64,000 nucleotides of DNA. Source: Beijerinckia sp. 28-YEA-48 (lineage in GTDB: Bacteria; Pseudomonadota; Alphaproteobacteria; Rhizobiales; Beijerinckiaceae). Where the stretch lies: NCBI RefSeq assembly GCF_900104955.1, contig NZ_FNSI01000001.1:4312001-4376000 (forward strand), written 5' to 3'. Positions 8,949 through 17,644 of this stretch are shown piece by piece. The translations under genes and the position numbers were made by a program. Under the pieces are notes generated by a model that saw only the letters and a program-made list of their open reading frames with translations, had not been told where the DNA came from and made no database searches. Every line of letters begins with the position of its first letter. Position 1 is the first letter of the stretch.

Positions 8949-10001
8949 ATGCTAATATGTCTGTGCGGAACGCCATCCATCATCCTGAATGGCGTCATAA
9001 GACTGATGACGACGGTTGCTCAATCGACTTTCGATTCTTTCGACGCTGTGGGCGCGAACGACACCAGTGAGTTACGCAAGGCATGGCGTCCCTTGGACGA
9101 CAAAAATGCACTCATCGTATACAGCAACAATCTCCAGAATGATCTTGCTCAGCTCCTCTTAGGCGCGCGTCTTCCCATTCTGCTTTGCATTGATGACTTC
9201 TCTTATCTCATGAACAACGCGATGGCGGACGGCATCACCACGACAATGGAAGGCGCCCAACGAGCGACCATTTGGTATGCGCAACTCGCGGCAATTGCCA
9301 CGTCCGGACAAGCATTTTGTATCAACTCCAAAGCATATACTGAAGAAGCAATAGATATAGCCAAGAAAGTGATGGATTATTTCCAGATAAAATACACGGA
9401 AGAGGCATTGAGTGAAATAAGAAAAAATATAAATGGCGATTCAGATTTAAATATTACCTTCCAGGAATTTATCAAACGTGAATTTGGGCACGCCTTCGAT
9501 CCGAACCTTTACCGTACTTCAGGCTACACTTTCGACGGAGTCGGCGTCGACAGTATTATAAATGAATTGGCTACATCTTACGCCGTGCTCGCTGACGGCA
9601 AACCAGTCGAAAAAGTCTATTGGCACCGTCTGCTTTTTCGCTACGGCGACGTGCCCGACAAATATCTTCATGGCTCCGTCGCGCTCGTTGGCCCAGCGCG
9701 CATGCTGTTTTTTGGGCCCTATCTACATTTACCTCTCGGACAATGGGTCGCGGAGATCGAGTTCGAAGTGGCCGAATGTGGCGCCGACACGATTGCCATG
9801 GCAGATGCCTATGATGATGGCATTTTGAATGCCGTCAGCATGCGCTTTCCCCGGCAGGGAATCTATAGCTTTACTATAGAGTTCGAGGTCACAGATCCCC
9901 TAAAGGCCATCCAGATACGCCTGCAGATGCTGAAAGGCGCTATCGAGGGCGAGTTTTTACTTCATGGGATTGAGGTCAAACGCCAATCCCTTGCTAACTG
10001 A
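8949..10001 (+). CDS. Uncharacterised protein with C-terminal beta-rich domain, LPS locus
   Basis: Not recognised. The 350-aa frame is visibly AT-richer than its neighbours, especially around 9340-9480. The first half is helical (residues 50-190), with LLLGARLPILLCIDDFSYLMNNAM in the middle. The second half (about 215-345) is rich in beta strands and contains FGPYLHLPLGQWVAEIEFEV, a pattern I associate with beta-sandwich modules attached to polysaccharide glycosyltransferases. The start could be 8949 or the internal ATG at 9006, and neither has a strong ribosome-binding site. It lies 54 bp ahead of hldE on the same strand, so a surface-polysaccharide role is inferred from context only. Confidence 0.6.
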   Translation: MLICLCGTPSIILNGVIRLMTTVAQSTFDSFDAVGANDTSELRKAWRPLDDKNALIVYSNNLQNDLAQLLLGARLPILLCIDDFSYLMNNAMADGITTTMEGAQRATIWYAQLAAIATSGQAFCINSKAYTEEAIDIAKKVMDYFQIKYTEEALSEIRKNINGDSDLNITFQEFIKREFGHAFDPNLYRTSGYTFDGVGVDSIINELATSYAVLADGKPVEKVYWHRLLFRYGDVPDKYLHGSVALVGPARMLFFGPYLHLPLGQWVAEIEFEVAECGADTIAMADAYDDGILNAVSMRFPRQGIYSFTIEFEVTDPLKAIQIRLQMLKGAIEGEFLLHGIEVKRQSLAN

Positions 10002-10054
10002 CGGGTCGCGTCTTAGTGGGATACGGGGCTCGTCGGTCACCGGTATGTATGTTT

Positions 10055-11533
10055 ATGCGCGAAATCACTGAACACCTGCATCAAGTCACAATCGTTGTCC
10101 TCGGCGATCTCATGCTCGATCGCTATCTCGTTGGGGACGTCGAGCGCATATCGCCGGAAGCCCCCGTTCCTGTCCTGCGTTGGTCGTCGGAACGCGAAAC
10201 GGCCGGCGGCGCCGGCAATGTCGCGTTGAACATTGCTTCGCTTGGCGCGCACGCACGCCTCATTGGCATTGTCGGCGACGATGAGGAAGGCCGGCGCCTT
10301 GCCCGCATTCTTCAATCGGCTGGTGTCGCTTCCGATCTCGTCGTCGACACGCAAGCGCCGACAGTTTCGAAGACACGCGTGCTTGCCGGGCATCAGCAGC
10401 TGCTGCGGATCGATCAGGAAATCATCTGCGAGCCTCATCAACAAGTCGAGGCTGCCATTTTGGCGAAACTGTCGGCCGCAATCTCCGATGCGGATGCCTT
10501 GATCATCGCCGATTACGCGAAAGGATGCCTGTCAGACAGCATCCTTCGAAAGGCGATTGCCTTAGGCAAGCAGGCCGACATCCCGATCATCGTCGATCCC
10601 AAGCGTTTCGATTTTACCGCCTATGCTGGCGCCACCTATATCAAGCCGAATCGGAAAGAGTTGTCGCTCGCCACAAAGATTGATTGCTCGATACCCGAAA
10701 ACATCCATGCGGCCAGCCAAAACGTCATTGCAATCACGGGCTCGAATATTCTTTTGACCCGCTCGGAAGACGGCATGTCGTTCTATGGAACCGACGGCCA
10801 CGACTTACACCTGCCGACGGAAGCGGTCGAAGTCTTCGATGTCTCGGGCGCCGGCGATACGGTTGCCGCCTGCTTCACTTTGGGCATTGCCACGGGCGCC
10901 ACCATTAGCGGTGCGATGCGCTTTGCCAATGTTGCCGCCGGCATTGTCGTTGGCAAGACCGGCACGGCAACAGTCACGATCGCGGAAATATTGGCGGCGG
11001 AATCCGCTGCTGCGCCCACGGACACTCTCCCACGCGGCGCGCTGGCGTCGTGGGAAGGGGCCAAGGCTGTCCGTGAGCAGTGGAAAAGCGAAGGTCTGTC
11101 GGTTGGCTTCACGAACGGCTGCTTCGATCTTCTGCATCCGGGACACATCTCGCTGTTGCAGGGCGCAGCAGCCCATTGCGATCGCCTGATCGTCGCCTTG
11201 AACACCGACGCCTCCGTCTCCCGGCTCAAAGGCCCGTCGCGCCCCGTCCAATCGGAAGCGGCGCGCGCCGAAGTGATGGGGGCTATCAAAGGTGTCGATC
11301 TCGTCGTGCTGTTTGATCAAGAAACCCCTCTTGAGATTATTCGGTTGCTGGTGCCCGATGTTCTGGTGAAGGGCGCCGACTATGCGGAAGAGGCCATTGT
11401 CGGTAACGAGATCGTCAAAGCCGCCGGCGGTCGCGTCGAAAGAATCGAACTGCGGCAGGGGCAGTCGACGACCAAGCTCATTGGGCGAGCCAACGATAAA
11501 TCGGGCGCCAAATTGGCGGTGGATCTGAACTAA
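10055..11533 (+). CDS. hldE: Bifunctional heptose 7-phosphate kinase / heptose 1-phosphate adenylyltransferase
   Basis: Two-domain enzyme that phosphorylates D-glycero-D-manno-heptose 7-phosphate at C1 and, after GmhB acts, transfers AMP to give ADP-heptose. Residues 1-320 are a ribokinase-type (PfkB) domain with GGAGNVALNIASLG and the catalytic VSGAGDTVAA. From about residue 350 an adenylyltransferase domain follows with FTNGCFDLLHPGHISLL. At 492 aa it is close to the usual length. The start is taken at the ATG at 10055 (MREITEHLHQ); upstream ATG at 10049 and a longer frame from 10016 are possible. It begins the plus-strand run hldE - AGE epimerase - gmhB. Confidence 0.95.
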   Translation: MREITEHLHQVTIVVLGDLMLDRYLVGDVERISPEAPVPVLRWSSERETAGGAGNVALNIASLGAHARLIGIVGDDEEGRRLARILQSAGVASDLVVDTQAPTVSKTRVLAGHQQLLRIDQEIICEPHQQVEAAILAKLSAAISDADALIIADYAKGCLSDSILRKAIALGKQADIPIIVDPKRFDFTAYAGATYIKPNRKELSLATKIDCSIPENIHAASQNVIAITGSNILLTRSEDGMSFYGTDGHDLHLPTEAVEVFDVSGAGDTVAACFTLGIATGATISGAMRFANVAAGIVVGKTGTATVTIAEILAAESAAAPTDTLPRGALASWEGAKAVREQWKSEGLSVGFTNGCFDLLHPGHISLLQGAAAHCDRLIVALNTDASVSRLKGPSRPVQSEAARAEVMGAIKGVDLVVLFDQETPLEIIRLLVPDVLVKGADYAEEAIVGNEIVKAAGGRVERIELRQGQSTTKLIGRANDKSGAKLAVDLN

Positions 11534-11548
11534 CCCAGGATCGTTCGC

Positions 11549-12691
11549 GTGACAGACTTCAACAAGATGGCGGCCGAGGCCCGCGGCTGGCTGTTAAACA
11601 GCGCCATCCCGCTCTGGCTGGAACGCGGTGTGGACTGGAAGGGCTATGGCTATCACGAGAGCCTCAGCCTCGACACGGTGGAATGCTCCACAGCCTTCAA
11701 ACGTCTTCGGGTGACGACGCGGCAGATCTATGTGTTTGCCGCTGCTACGCGCATGGGCGTTACCGACGCGCGCGCCGCGCTCGATCACGGGCTGGATTTC
11801 CTTTTGGATAAAGCACGCCATCCCGACGGCGGTTTTGCCAGCCGTTTCGATCTCGCCGGCAACATCATCGATCCAACCCGGGATCTCTACGATCTGGCTT
11901 TCTGTCTCTTCGCCTTCGCGCATGCCTATTCGATCCGGCGCGACCAGGCGCTGCGCGATGAAGCCCGCAAGCTGGCGACGTTTATTGCGACGCGCATGCA
12001 TCATCCCCATGGCGGCTTTCACGAAGCCTTGCCGATCTCCAACAACCGACGCCAGAATCCTCATATGCATTTGCTTGAGGCCGCGCTTGAATGGCGGCGC
12101 CTCGACGATGCGGCGATTTTTCGCGATCTGTGCGATGAGATCATCGCGCTCTTCGAGCAGCGATTTTTCTCCGCGCCGCATGGCGCACTCATCGAGCATT
12201 TCGATGATACACTCGTCCCCGCCGCTGGCGATTTAGGACGCATCACGGAGCCTGGCCATCATTTCGAATGGATCTGGTTGCTAGATCGATACGAAACCGA
12301 GGACTCTCGGAGAGACCAGACCCGCGATCTTCTGTATCAATTCGCCATCACACACGGCCTTGATGGCAGCTCCGGCCGTTTATATGGCGAGGTCTTGACC
12401 GACGGGGTCGTGCAGACGCGCGAAGCGCGGGTATGGCCACACACCGAATGGCTCAAGGCCGAATTGGTCTTGCCCTATGATGACAAGGTCGAACGCGTTT
12501 CCAAAGCTTGGCGCGCCCTTCGCGCCTTTCTCGCAAGCCCGGTCGAAGGCCTTTGGCACGAGCGTTGGCTGCCGCATGAGGGACGGTTTTCTCACGAACC
12601 GGCCCCGGCCTCGTCCCTGTATCATTTGACATTGGCGATCGAGTGCTTCGCAGAGGTCGCCGAGCGGGACGGAGTGAAGTGCAGTGATTGA
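11549..12691 (+). CDS. AGE-family (N-acylglucosamine 2-epimerase-like) sugar isomerase/epimerase
   Basis: A 380-aa alpha/alpha-barrel protein of the AGE superfamily, which includes N-acylglucosamine 2-epimerases, mannose isomerases and bacterial phosphomannose isomerase-like enzymes. The pattern seen is RQIYVFAAATRMG, HPDGGFASRFDLAGN, LYDLAFCLFAFAHAY, HPHGGFHEALP, NPHMHLLEAALEWRR and EPGHHFEWIWLL, which supplies the conserved catalytic histidines. It sits 15 bp after hldE and overlaps gmhB by 8 bp, the place where gmhA is often found. A role on a heptose or mannose precursor is an inference, and the exact substrate is not readable from sequence. Confidence 0.88.
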   Translation: MTDFNKMAAEARGWLLNSAIPLWLERGVDWKGYGYHESLSLDTVECSTAFKRLRVTTRQIYVFAAATRMGVTDARAALDHGLDFLLDKARHPDGGFASRFDLAGNIIDPTRDLYDLAFCLFAFAHAYSIRRDQALRDEARKLATFIATRMHHPHGGFHEALPISNNRRQNPHMHLLEAALEWRRLDDAAIFRDLCDEIIALFEQRFFSAPHGALIEHFDDTLVPAAGDLGRITEPGHHFEWIWLLDRYETEDSRRDQTRDLLYQFAITHGLDGSSGRLYGEVLTDGVVQTREARVWPHTEWLKAELVLPYDDKVERVSKAWRALRAFLASPVEGLWHERWLPHEGRFSHEPAPASSLYHLTLAIECFAEVAERDGVKCSD

Positions 12692-13226
12692 AACGGGTAA
12701 AGCTGGCGCTGCCTTAAAGGGCGCGGTGTTTTTTGATCGCGACGGCGTCTTGAATGTCGACAAGGGCTATGTCTATCGCCCCGAGGACTTCGAGTGGATA
12801 CCGGGCGCCCAGAAAGCGATCCAGCTCGCCCAGGATGCCGGCTATTATACCTTTGTGGTCACCAACCAATCCGGCGTCGCCCGCGGCTTCTACCAAGAAG
12901 ACGATATACACCGGTTGCATCAATGGATGAACGCCGAGCTCGCCCGCTCTGGCGCGGAAATCACGGCTTTCTATCATTGCCCTTTCCATTCGGAAGGCAG
13001 TGTCGAGGCATATATCGTTGCCGATCATCCGGATCGAAAGCCCAACCCCGGCATGATCCTAAGGGCGATCGAGGAGTGGCATCTCGATCCGAAGATGTGC
13101 GTGCTGATCGGCGATAAGACGTCAGATATCGAAGCCGCGTCGCGCGCCCATGTCGAAGGCCTGTTGTTCGACGGCTCGAACTTGCAGACCGTTGTCGAAC
13201 GCTGGCTGGACAGGCAGGCCGACTAA
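12684..13226 (+). CDS. gmhB: D-glycero-beta-D-manno-heptose 1,7-bisphosphate 7-phosphatase
   Basis: HAD-superfamily phosphatase of 180 aa that removes the C7 phosphate from heptose 1,7-bisphosphate, the step between the two activities of HldE. The HAD motifs are intact: FFDRDGVLNVDKGYV (DxD nucleophile motif), VVTNQSGVARGFY (motif II Thr), and CVLIGDKTSDIEAA (motif IV). CPFHSEG matches the Cys/His metal loop region of GmhB. The start is GTG at 12684, preceded by GGAG and overlapping the AGE gene end, so translation is coupled. It closes the heptose operon. Confidence 0.93.
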   Translation: MIETGKAGAALKGAVFFDRDGVLNVDKGYVYRPEDFEWIPGAQKAIQLAQDAGYYTFVVTNQSGVARGFYQEDDIHRLHQWMNAELARSGAEITAFYHCPFHSEGSVEAYIVADHPDRKPNPGMILRAIEEWHLDPKMCVLIGDKTSDIEAASRAHVEGLLFDGSNLQTVVERWLDRQAD

Positions 13227-13309
13227 GCCGAGGCGCAAGCCCCTGGCCTGAGCGACAGTCCTGGCCACATTTTTCACAAAATATCGCCTGCTGCAGCGCA
13301 AGATTTAAC

Positions 13310-13380
13310 TTGTGCGCCGCACAAACACGTGTCAGCCTTAGTGACAATCCGGTGACGGAGCCAGACTGACCCCGCAACTT
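13310..13380 (+). promoter_or_regulatory. Leader with cobalamin-riboswitch-like core, possibly a relic
   Basis: The leader of the small gene at 13397 contains GCCTTAGTGACAATCCGGTG followed by CTGACCCCGCAACT. This resembles the J6/3 core of cobalamin riboswitches, whose hallmark is CCCGCAACTGT. No downstream B12 box or 3' arm is visible before the ribosome-binding site. A palindrome TTGTGC-GCC-GCACAA lies at 13310-13324. It may be a truncated relic, a divergent aptamer or chance. Confidence 0.25.
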
Positions 13381-13396
13381 GCAGATGGAGGTGATC

Positions 13397-13627
13397 GTGA
13401 AAGCCGGTCAAATAGTCCAGCTCAAGACCGCTGCCCGTGCGGCGCAGCATATGTCGATCCCGCCCGAGGCAGAAGGCACGGTGATCTGCACCTATCGCCT
13501 GCTGCAGCGGTTTCCCCGCCATCCCGACCGGGTCGATGTCGACTTCAAGGACTATGGCGTGCTGTGGGGCGAAGCCTCCGACCTCTTCGAGGTCAAGAGC
13601 TGCGGCGAAGCTCCCAAAAACGCTTAG
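13397..13627 (+). CDS. Small uncharacterised protein
   Basis: Not recognised. The GTG at 13397 is preferred because GGAGG at 13387-13391 lies 5 bp upstream; in-frame ATG (13385) and TTG (13379) codons lie before or on that site. The 76-aa soluble product (KAGQIVQLKTAARAAQHM..., ending in VDVDFKDYGVLWGEASDLFEV) looks like a small beta-barrel (SH3/KOW-like) fold in pattern. It stands alone between gmhB and a convergent GNAT gene. Good codon usage and a strong ribosome-binding site argue that it is real. Confidence 0.6.
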   Translation: MKAGQIVQLKTAARAAQHMSIPPEAEGTVICTYRLLQRFPRHPDRVDVDFKDYGVLWGEASDLFEVKSCGEAPKNA

Positions 13628-13654
13628 TCAAAACGCGGATTGCCTGCAGACAGT

Positions 13655-14164
13655 CTAACCCAGCGCGGCGAAGGCCGGCGCATAATCGATACGCCCTTCG
13701 CGCGCCAGCACATCGTCCCTGAGCGTCAGCAGCATCAGATATGGCCCGGCATAGGGCGAAATGAAACCGCTGGCCCGCGCTACATCAAAGCCGAAGCGGC
13801 GATAATAGGCCGGATCACCGAGCACGAAGACAGCTTGCCAAGGTTCGGACCAAGCCTCTGGCCATGCTTCCGCGGCCGCCCGTTTCAAGCCTTCGCGGAT
13901 CAACGCACTGCCGATGCCGCGGCCCTGCCACTGCGGCAGCACAGCCACGGGGGCCAGGCCCAGCGCTTTGAAGGGGGCCGTCATTCTTGAGAACATGACG
14001 TGTCCGACCACGGCCTCTTCTTCAATCGCGACCAGCGAGATCACGCTGTCGCCGGCGGCACGGAGCTGATCGACGAGCGCCGCCTCCACCGCTTGTCCGA
14101 AGGCTGCTTCGACCACATGGTGAATGGCGGCGATATCGTCTGGTTGCTCATCTCTGATCAGCAT
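13655..14164 (-). CDS. GNAT-family N-acetyltransferase (YhbS-like)
   Basis: A 169-aa single-domain GNAT acetyltransferase. The N-terminus IRDEQPDDIAAIHHVVEAAFG and the acetyl-CoA pyrophosphate loop VLPQWQGRGIGSALIREGL are clear, followed by VFVLGDPAYYRRFGFDVA, which marks the YhbS/COG3153 type. No substrate can be inferred. It is monocistronic and converges with the small gene at 13397. Confidence 0.9.
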   Translation of the reverse strand: MLIRDEQPDDIAAIHHVVEAAFGQAVEAALVDQLRAAGDSVISLVAIEEEAVVGHVMFSRMTAPFKALGLAPVAVLPQWQGRGIGSALIREGLKRAAAEAWPEAWSEPWQAVFVLGDPAYYRRFGFDVARASGFISPYAGPYLMLLTLRDDVLAREGRIDYAPAFAALG

Positions 14165-14445
14165 CGATAACCTTGCTATGGTTCTGCCTTAGCTTACTGC
14201 CGCCGATTGTTCTTCAATCCGCGCTTCGGATTCAACACCCGTTAACGACAGCAGCACTTGCGTCGAAGATTCATGCCCAAGCGATTGTCAGGCAGCCATC
14301 ACCTGATACCGTTCTTTCAATGCATAAATTTCAAACAATTTGAGTTTTTCATGGGTGACCGGCGCAAATTGAGCCTGTCCCAGTAAAGTCGCATTAACGC
14401 GGCTTCCCCTATGAACGAACGCTCGCCAGTCCTTCGGACATCCCA

Positions 14446-16005
14446 ATGCCGTTGCAAAATGTTCACGACATCGTTTCGAAATCTCCGGACGACCGCTCAT
14501 TTCGCACCATCCGCATCCTTGCCGTTCTGGCGGGGCTCGGCCTGCTTGCGTTCTTTTCCCATGTCCTGATCGATTCACGCCGCGATACCCTGCGATTTGC
14601 CGCGCAGGCCGATGCCAATCTGGCACGCGCCATAGCCCAGGATATCGCCATGGCATTCGAGAGCTATGACCTCTCGTTGAAAGGCGCGCGGCTTGCGCTT
14701 ACCGAGCCCGATCTATCCAGTGCAGCTGAAATCGTGCGGCAGTTCGCGCTTTTCGATCATTCAGCCAATGCGCGCTATCTCAACCGCATGGCGATCGTGA
14801 ATGTCGACGGTCGGATCGTCGCCGATTCCCATCGCAGCAATCCGCTTCCCACTGACAACCTGTCGGACCAGGAATTTTTTACATATCAGCGCGACGCCAC
14901 CGACGATGCGCTCTTCGTCAGCAAACCATTGCAGCTGCGTCTCGATAATGGCGAGTGGTCGACCGTGTTGAGCCGGCGGATCATCCGGCCCGATGGCACA
15001 TTCGGTGGCATCGTCATCAGCAGCTTGAACTTAAGCTATTTCCAGGCAATGTTTCTGAATCTCGATATGGGCGATCAAAGCACGTTCTCCATCATCGGCA
15101 CCGATCGCACGATCTTCTCGCGCCAGCCATTCCGGCTGCGGGAGATCGGCAGCAAGCTCGGCGAGAACGAGCTGTTCAAACACTATCCGGCCAAGCAAAT
15201 CGGCAGCTTCGAAAGAGTGTCGATGTCAGATCAGGTCGAACGCATATACACCTATGCGCGTATCCCCAATCTGCCGTTGATCGTGGTCGTCAGTTCAGCC
15301 AAAGCGCGCATTCTGGCTGGATGGCACCAGAAGGCCATGATCATGGCCTCGGTGCTCACAATGCTTATGCTCGCGCTGGTGGCGGCTGGCATGCTGCTGT
15401 CTCGGGAGTTTCGTCTGCGCCGCCGCGCCGAGATGAAGATGACCGCGCTCGCCACGCGCCTGGCCTATATGGCGACCCGCGACAGCCTGACGGCCTTGGC
15501 GAACCGCCGGTCGTTCGATGATACCGCGGCGAAGGAGTGGAAACGCGCCATGCGCGATCAGCTGCCGTTCACGCTGCTGCTCATCGATATCGACAATTTC
15601 AAAACCTACAATGACGAGTACGGCCATCTGCGCGGCGACGATGCGTTGATTTCGGTCGCCGCCTGTATCCGTAAAAATCTCAAACGCCCCGCGGATTTCG
15701 CGGCGCGCTACGGCGGCGAGGAATTCGTTATTCTCTTGCCCGATACCGATCAATCGGGCGGGCATATCATCGCCGAGGATATCCGGCGTTCGATCGAGAT
15801 CGCGCATCTGGCCAATGGCGCGCCGAAGGCCGTCACGGCCAGCATCGGCATCACGACCGTCGTTCCCGCGCACAGCCTGCCGTTCGCCAATGCCTTCGCG
15901 GCCGCCGACAGCGCGCTCTATTGCGCCAAGAGGTTAGGCCGCAACCGCATTGAATACCGCGATTGCGACCTTCCCGCTGACAAGATCAGGGCTTCTGCCG
16001 CTTAG
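14446..16005 (+). CDS. Membrane diguanylate cyclase with periplasmic dCache-like sensor
   Basis: Makes cyclic di-GMP from two GTP. Transmembrane helix 1 spans about residues 24-44, a periplasmic Cache-type sensor covers about 45-285 (VDGRIVADSHRSNPL, DQEFFTYQRD, GGIVISSLNLSYFQAMFLNL), and helix 2 spans about 295-316. A GGDEF domain occupies about 345-510. The active-site loop is RYGGEEFVILLP, and five residues before it RPAD forms the RxxD inhibitory site, so product inhibition is expected. The last 20 bp overlap the convergent monooxygenase gene. The domain layout matches the sensor half of the GGDEF-EAL protein at 35.1 kb, with a similar SKP...W...RR...DG.F.G.V..S pattern. Confidence 0.92.
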   Translation: MPLQNVHDIVSKSPDDRSFRTIRILAVLAGLGLLAFFSHVLIDSRRDTLRFAAQADANLARAIAQDIAMAFESYDLSLKGARLALTEPDLSSAAEIVRQFALFDHSANARYLNRMAIVNVDGRIVADSHRSNPLPTDNLSDQEFFTYQRDATDDALFVSKPLQLRLDNGEWSTVLSRRIIRPDGTFGGIVISSLNLSYFQAMFLNLDMGDQSTFSIIGTDRTIFSRQPFRLREIGSKLGENELFKHYPAKQIGSFERVSMSDQVERIYTYARIPNLPLIVVVSSAKARILAGWHQKAMIMASVLTMLMLALVAAGMLLSREFRLRRRAEMKMTALATRLAYMATRDSLTALANRRSFDDTAAKEWKRAMRDQLPFTLLLIDIDNFKTYNDEYGHLRGDDALISVAACIRKNLKRPADFAARYGGEEFVILLPDTDQSGGHIIAEDIRRSIEIAHLANGAPKAVTASIGITTVVPAHSLPFANAFAAADSALYCAKRLGRNRIEYRDCDLPADKIRASAA

Positions 16006-17329
16006 CACTGTGACGGCTCGGCGGGCGCGGCAGGCCGAGATTTTCGCGCAGGGTCGCGCCTTCATATTCCTTGCGGAACAGACCGCGCTTCTGCAATTCG
16101 GGAATGACCATGTTGCAGAAATCGTCGTGCTGGCCGGAGATATAGGGCGGCATGACGCAGAAGCCGTCGCAGGCATTGGCGGCGAACCATTCCTCCATAT
16201 AGTCGGCGACCTTCTTGACGCTGCCGTGGATGGAATTCTTGCCGCGCGCGCCGGCGCAACGCTCGCCGAGCTGGCGAATGGTGAGATTCTCGGCGCGCGC
16301 CATCGCCATGATGCTCTCGAAATGGCCCCGGCTGGCATTGGTCAGCGGCAGATCGGGCAGCGGCTCGTCGAGCGGATAGGGCGTCAGATCGGCGCCACCC
16401 AGCATGGTCGAGAGAATTTCGCGGCCGACAATGGGATGGATGAGCGATTGCAGCGTGTTGAAATCCTCGGCGGCCTTGTCGTCGCTTTCGGCGACGACGA
16501 CGCTGATGCCCGGCAAGACCTTTAGATGATCGGGATCGCGATTGTAGGCCGTCATGCGGCCCTTGACGTCGTCGTAATAAGCCTTGGCGGCCGGAATGTT
16601 GAGATGCGGCGAGAAGATCGCCTCGGCGTATTGGGCGGCAAGCTCACGACCTTCATCGGAAGCGCCGGCCTGCACCATCACCGGATAGCCTTGCGGTGGA
16701 CGCGGCACGTTGAGCGGACCACGGACCTTGAAATGCTCGCCCTTGTGATTGAGATGATGCATGCGATCGGGCTCGAAGAACAGGCCGCTTTCAGCGTCGC
16801 GGACGAAAGCGTCGTCATCCCAGCTGTCCCACAGCCCCTGCACCACTTCGGCGAATTCGCGCGCCCGCGAATAACGTTCCGAATGTTCCTTGACGCCATC
16901 ACGGCCGAAATTCTTAGCCTCCGCCGGCTGGCCCGACGTCACCAGGTTCCAGCCAGCACGCCCGTGGCTGATGTGATCGAGGGAGGCGAATTTGCGGGCG
17001 AGGTTATAAGGCTCGTTATAGGTGGTGGAGGCAGTTGCGGTGAGGCCGATGTTCTTCGTCACCATGGCGAGAGCCGATAGCAAAGTGATCGGCTCGAAAT
17101 GGGCGACGAATTGGACCGAGCGCGAGATCGCCTCGATATCAGCGTCGCGCGTCGCATTGCCGTCGGCGAGGAAGATCATGTCGAATTTGGCGCGCTCCGC
17201 CGTCCGCGCGATTTCGACATAATGCTCGATGTTCTGATGAGCATCGCGCTGCGCCCGGGGATGGCGCCATGACGCCACATGATGCCCGGTGGGATTGAAG
17301 TAGGCCGCGAGCCTCATCTTCTTGTTCAT
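15986..17329 (-). CDS. LLM-class FMN-dependent monooxygenase (NtaA/SnaA/DszA family)
   Basis: A 447-aa luciferase-like TIM-barrel enzyme using FMNH2 from a separate reductase. The family pattern is clear: MRLAAYFNPTGHHVASWRHP, FDMIFLADG, TASTTYNEPYNLARKFASLDHISHGRAGWNLVTS, and PPQGYPVMVQAGASDEGRELAA. Relatives oxidise nitrilotriacetate, sulfones, dibenzothiophene and similar compounds. The start at 17329 (MNKKMRL) follows GAGGG with 6-bp spacing. It is monocistronic, and no flavin reductase is adjacent. The substrate is unknown. Confidence 0.9.
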   Translation of the reverse strand: MNKKMRLAAYFNPTGHHVASWRHPRAQRDAHQNIEHYVEIARTAERAKFDMIFLADGNATRDADIEAISRSVQFVAHFEPITLLSALAMVTKNIGLTATASTTYNEPYNLARKFASLDHISHGRAGWNLVTSGQPAEAKNFGRDGVKEHSERYSRAREFAEVVQGLWDSWDDDAFVRDAESGLFFEPDRMHHLNHKGEHFKVRGPLNVPRPPQGYPVMVQAGASDEGRELAAQYAEAIFSPHLNIPAAKAYYDDVKGRMTAYNRDPDHLKVLPGISVVVAESDDKAAEDFNTLQSLIHPIVGREILSTMLGGADLTPYPLDEPLPDLPLTNASRGHFESIMAMARAENLTIRQLGERCAGARGKNSIHGSVKKVADYMEEWFAANACDGFCVMPPYISGQHDDFCNMVIPELQKRGLFRKEYEGATLRENLGLPRPPSRHSAKRQKP

Positions 17330-17644
17330 CGATCGCCCTCTCACTGTTCCGTTGCATCGGCGCCGGATCGACGCCCCCTGCCTGGTCCCGGATAGAAATC
17401 GCGACGCGTGGCTTTTGCAATAGCTCTCTTGCCGACACGCGCGCGCATTGCCTAAATTGCAACATGCTGCGACGCAATAACAGGGCGGGAGCCGTTCTTC
17501 TTGATGCGAAGAACCGTGATCAACACCGATATCTTATCGATGACCGACACGATCGTTTCATTCTCGCGAACTCTCGCCGCCACACTATGTGGCAGGACCT
17601 TTGGCTCACGTCAGCCAAGCTGAACGACGATTCGGAAGTGGCCG
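17330..17644. other. Intergenic region without recognisable gene
   Basis: 315 bp between two minus-strand genes. Frames here are short and lack family patterns. It should contain the promoter of the monooxygenase gene and the 3' end of the Bug-gene transcript, but I see no clear -35/-10 pair or terminator. Confidence 0.5.

Noticed and set aside
14288..14656. Minus-strand 122-aa frame whose tail (EKLKLFEIYALKERY...) looks protein-like
   Set aside because: Most of it is antisense to the start of the cyclase gene, there is no ribosome-binding site at a start near the plausible tail, and I recognise no family.
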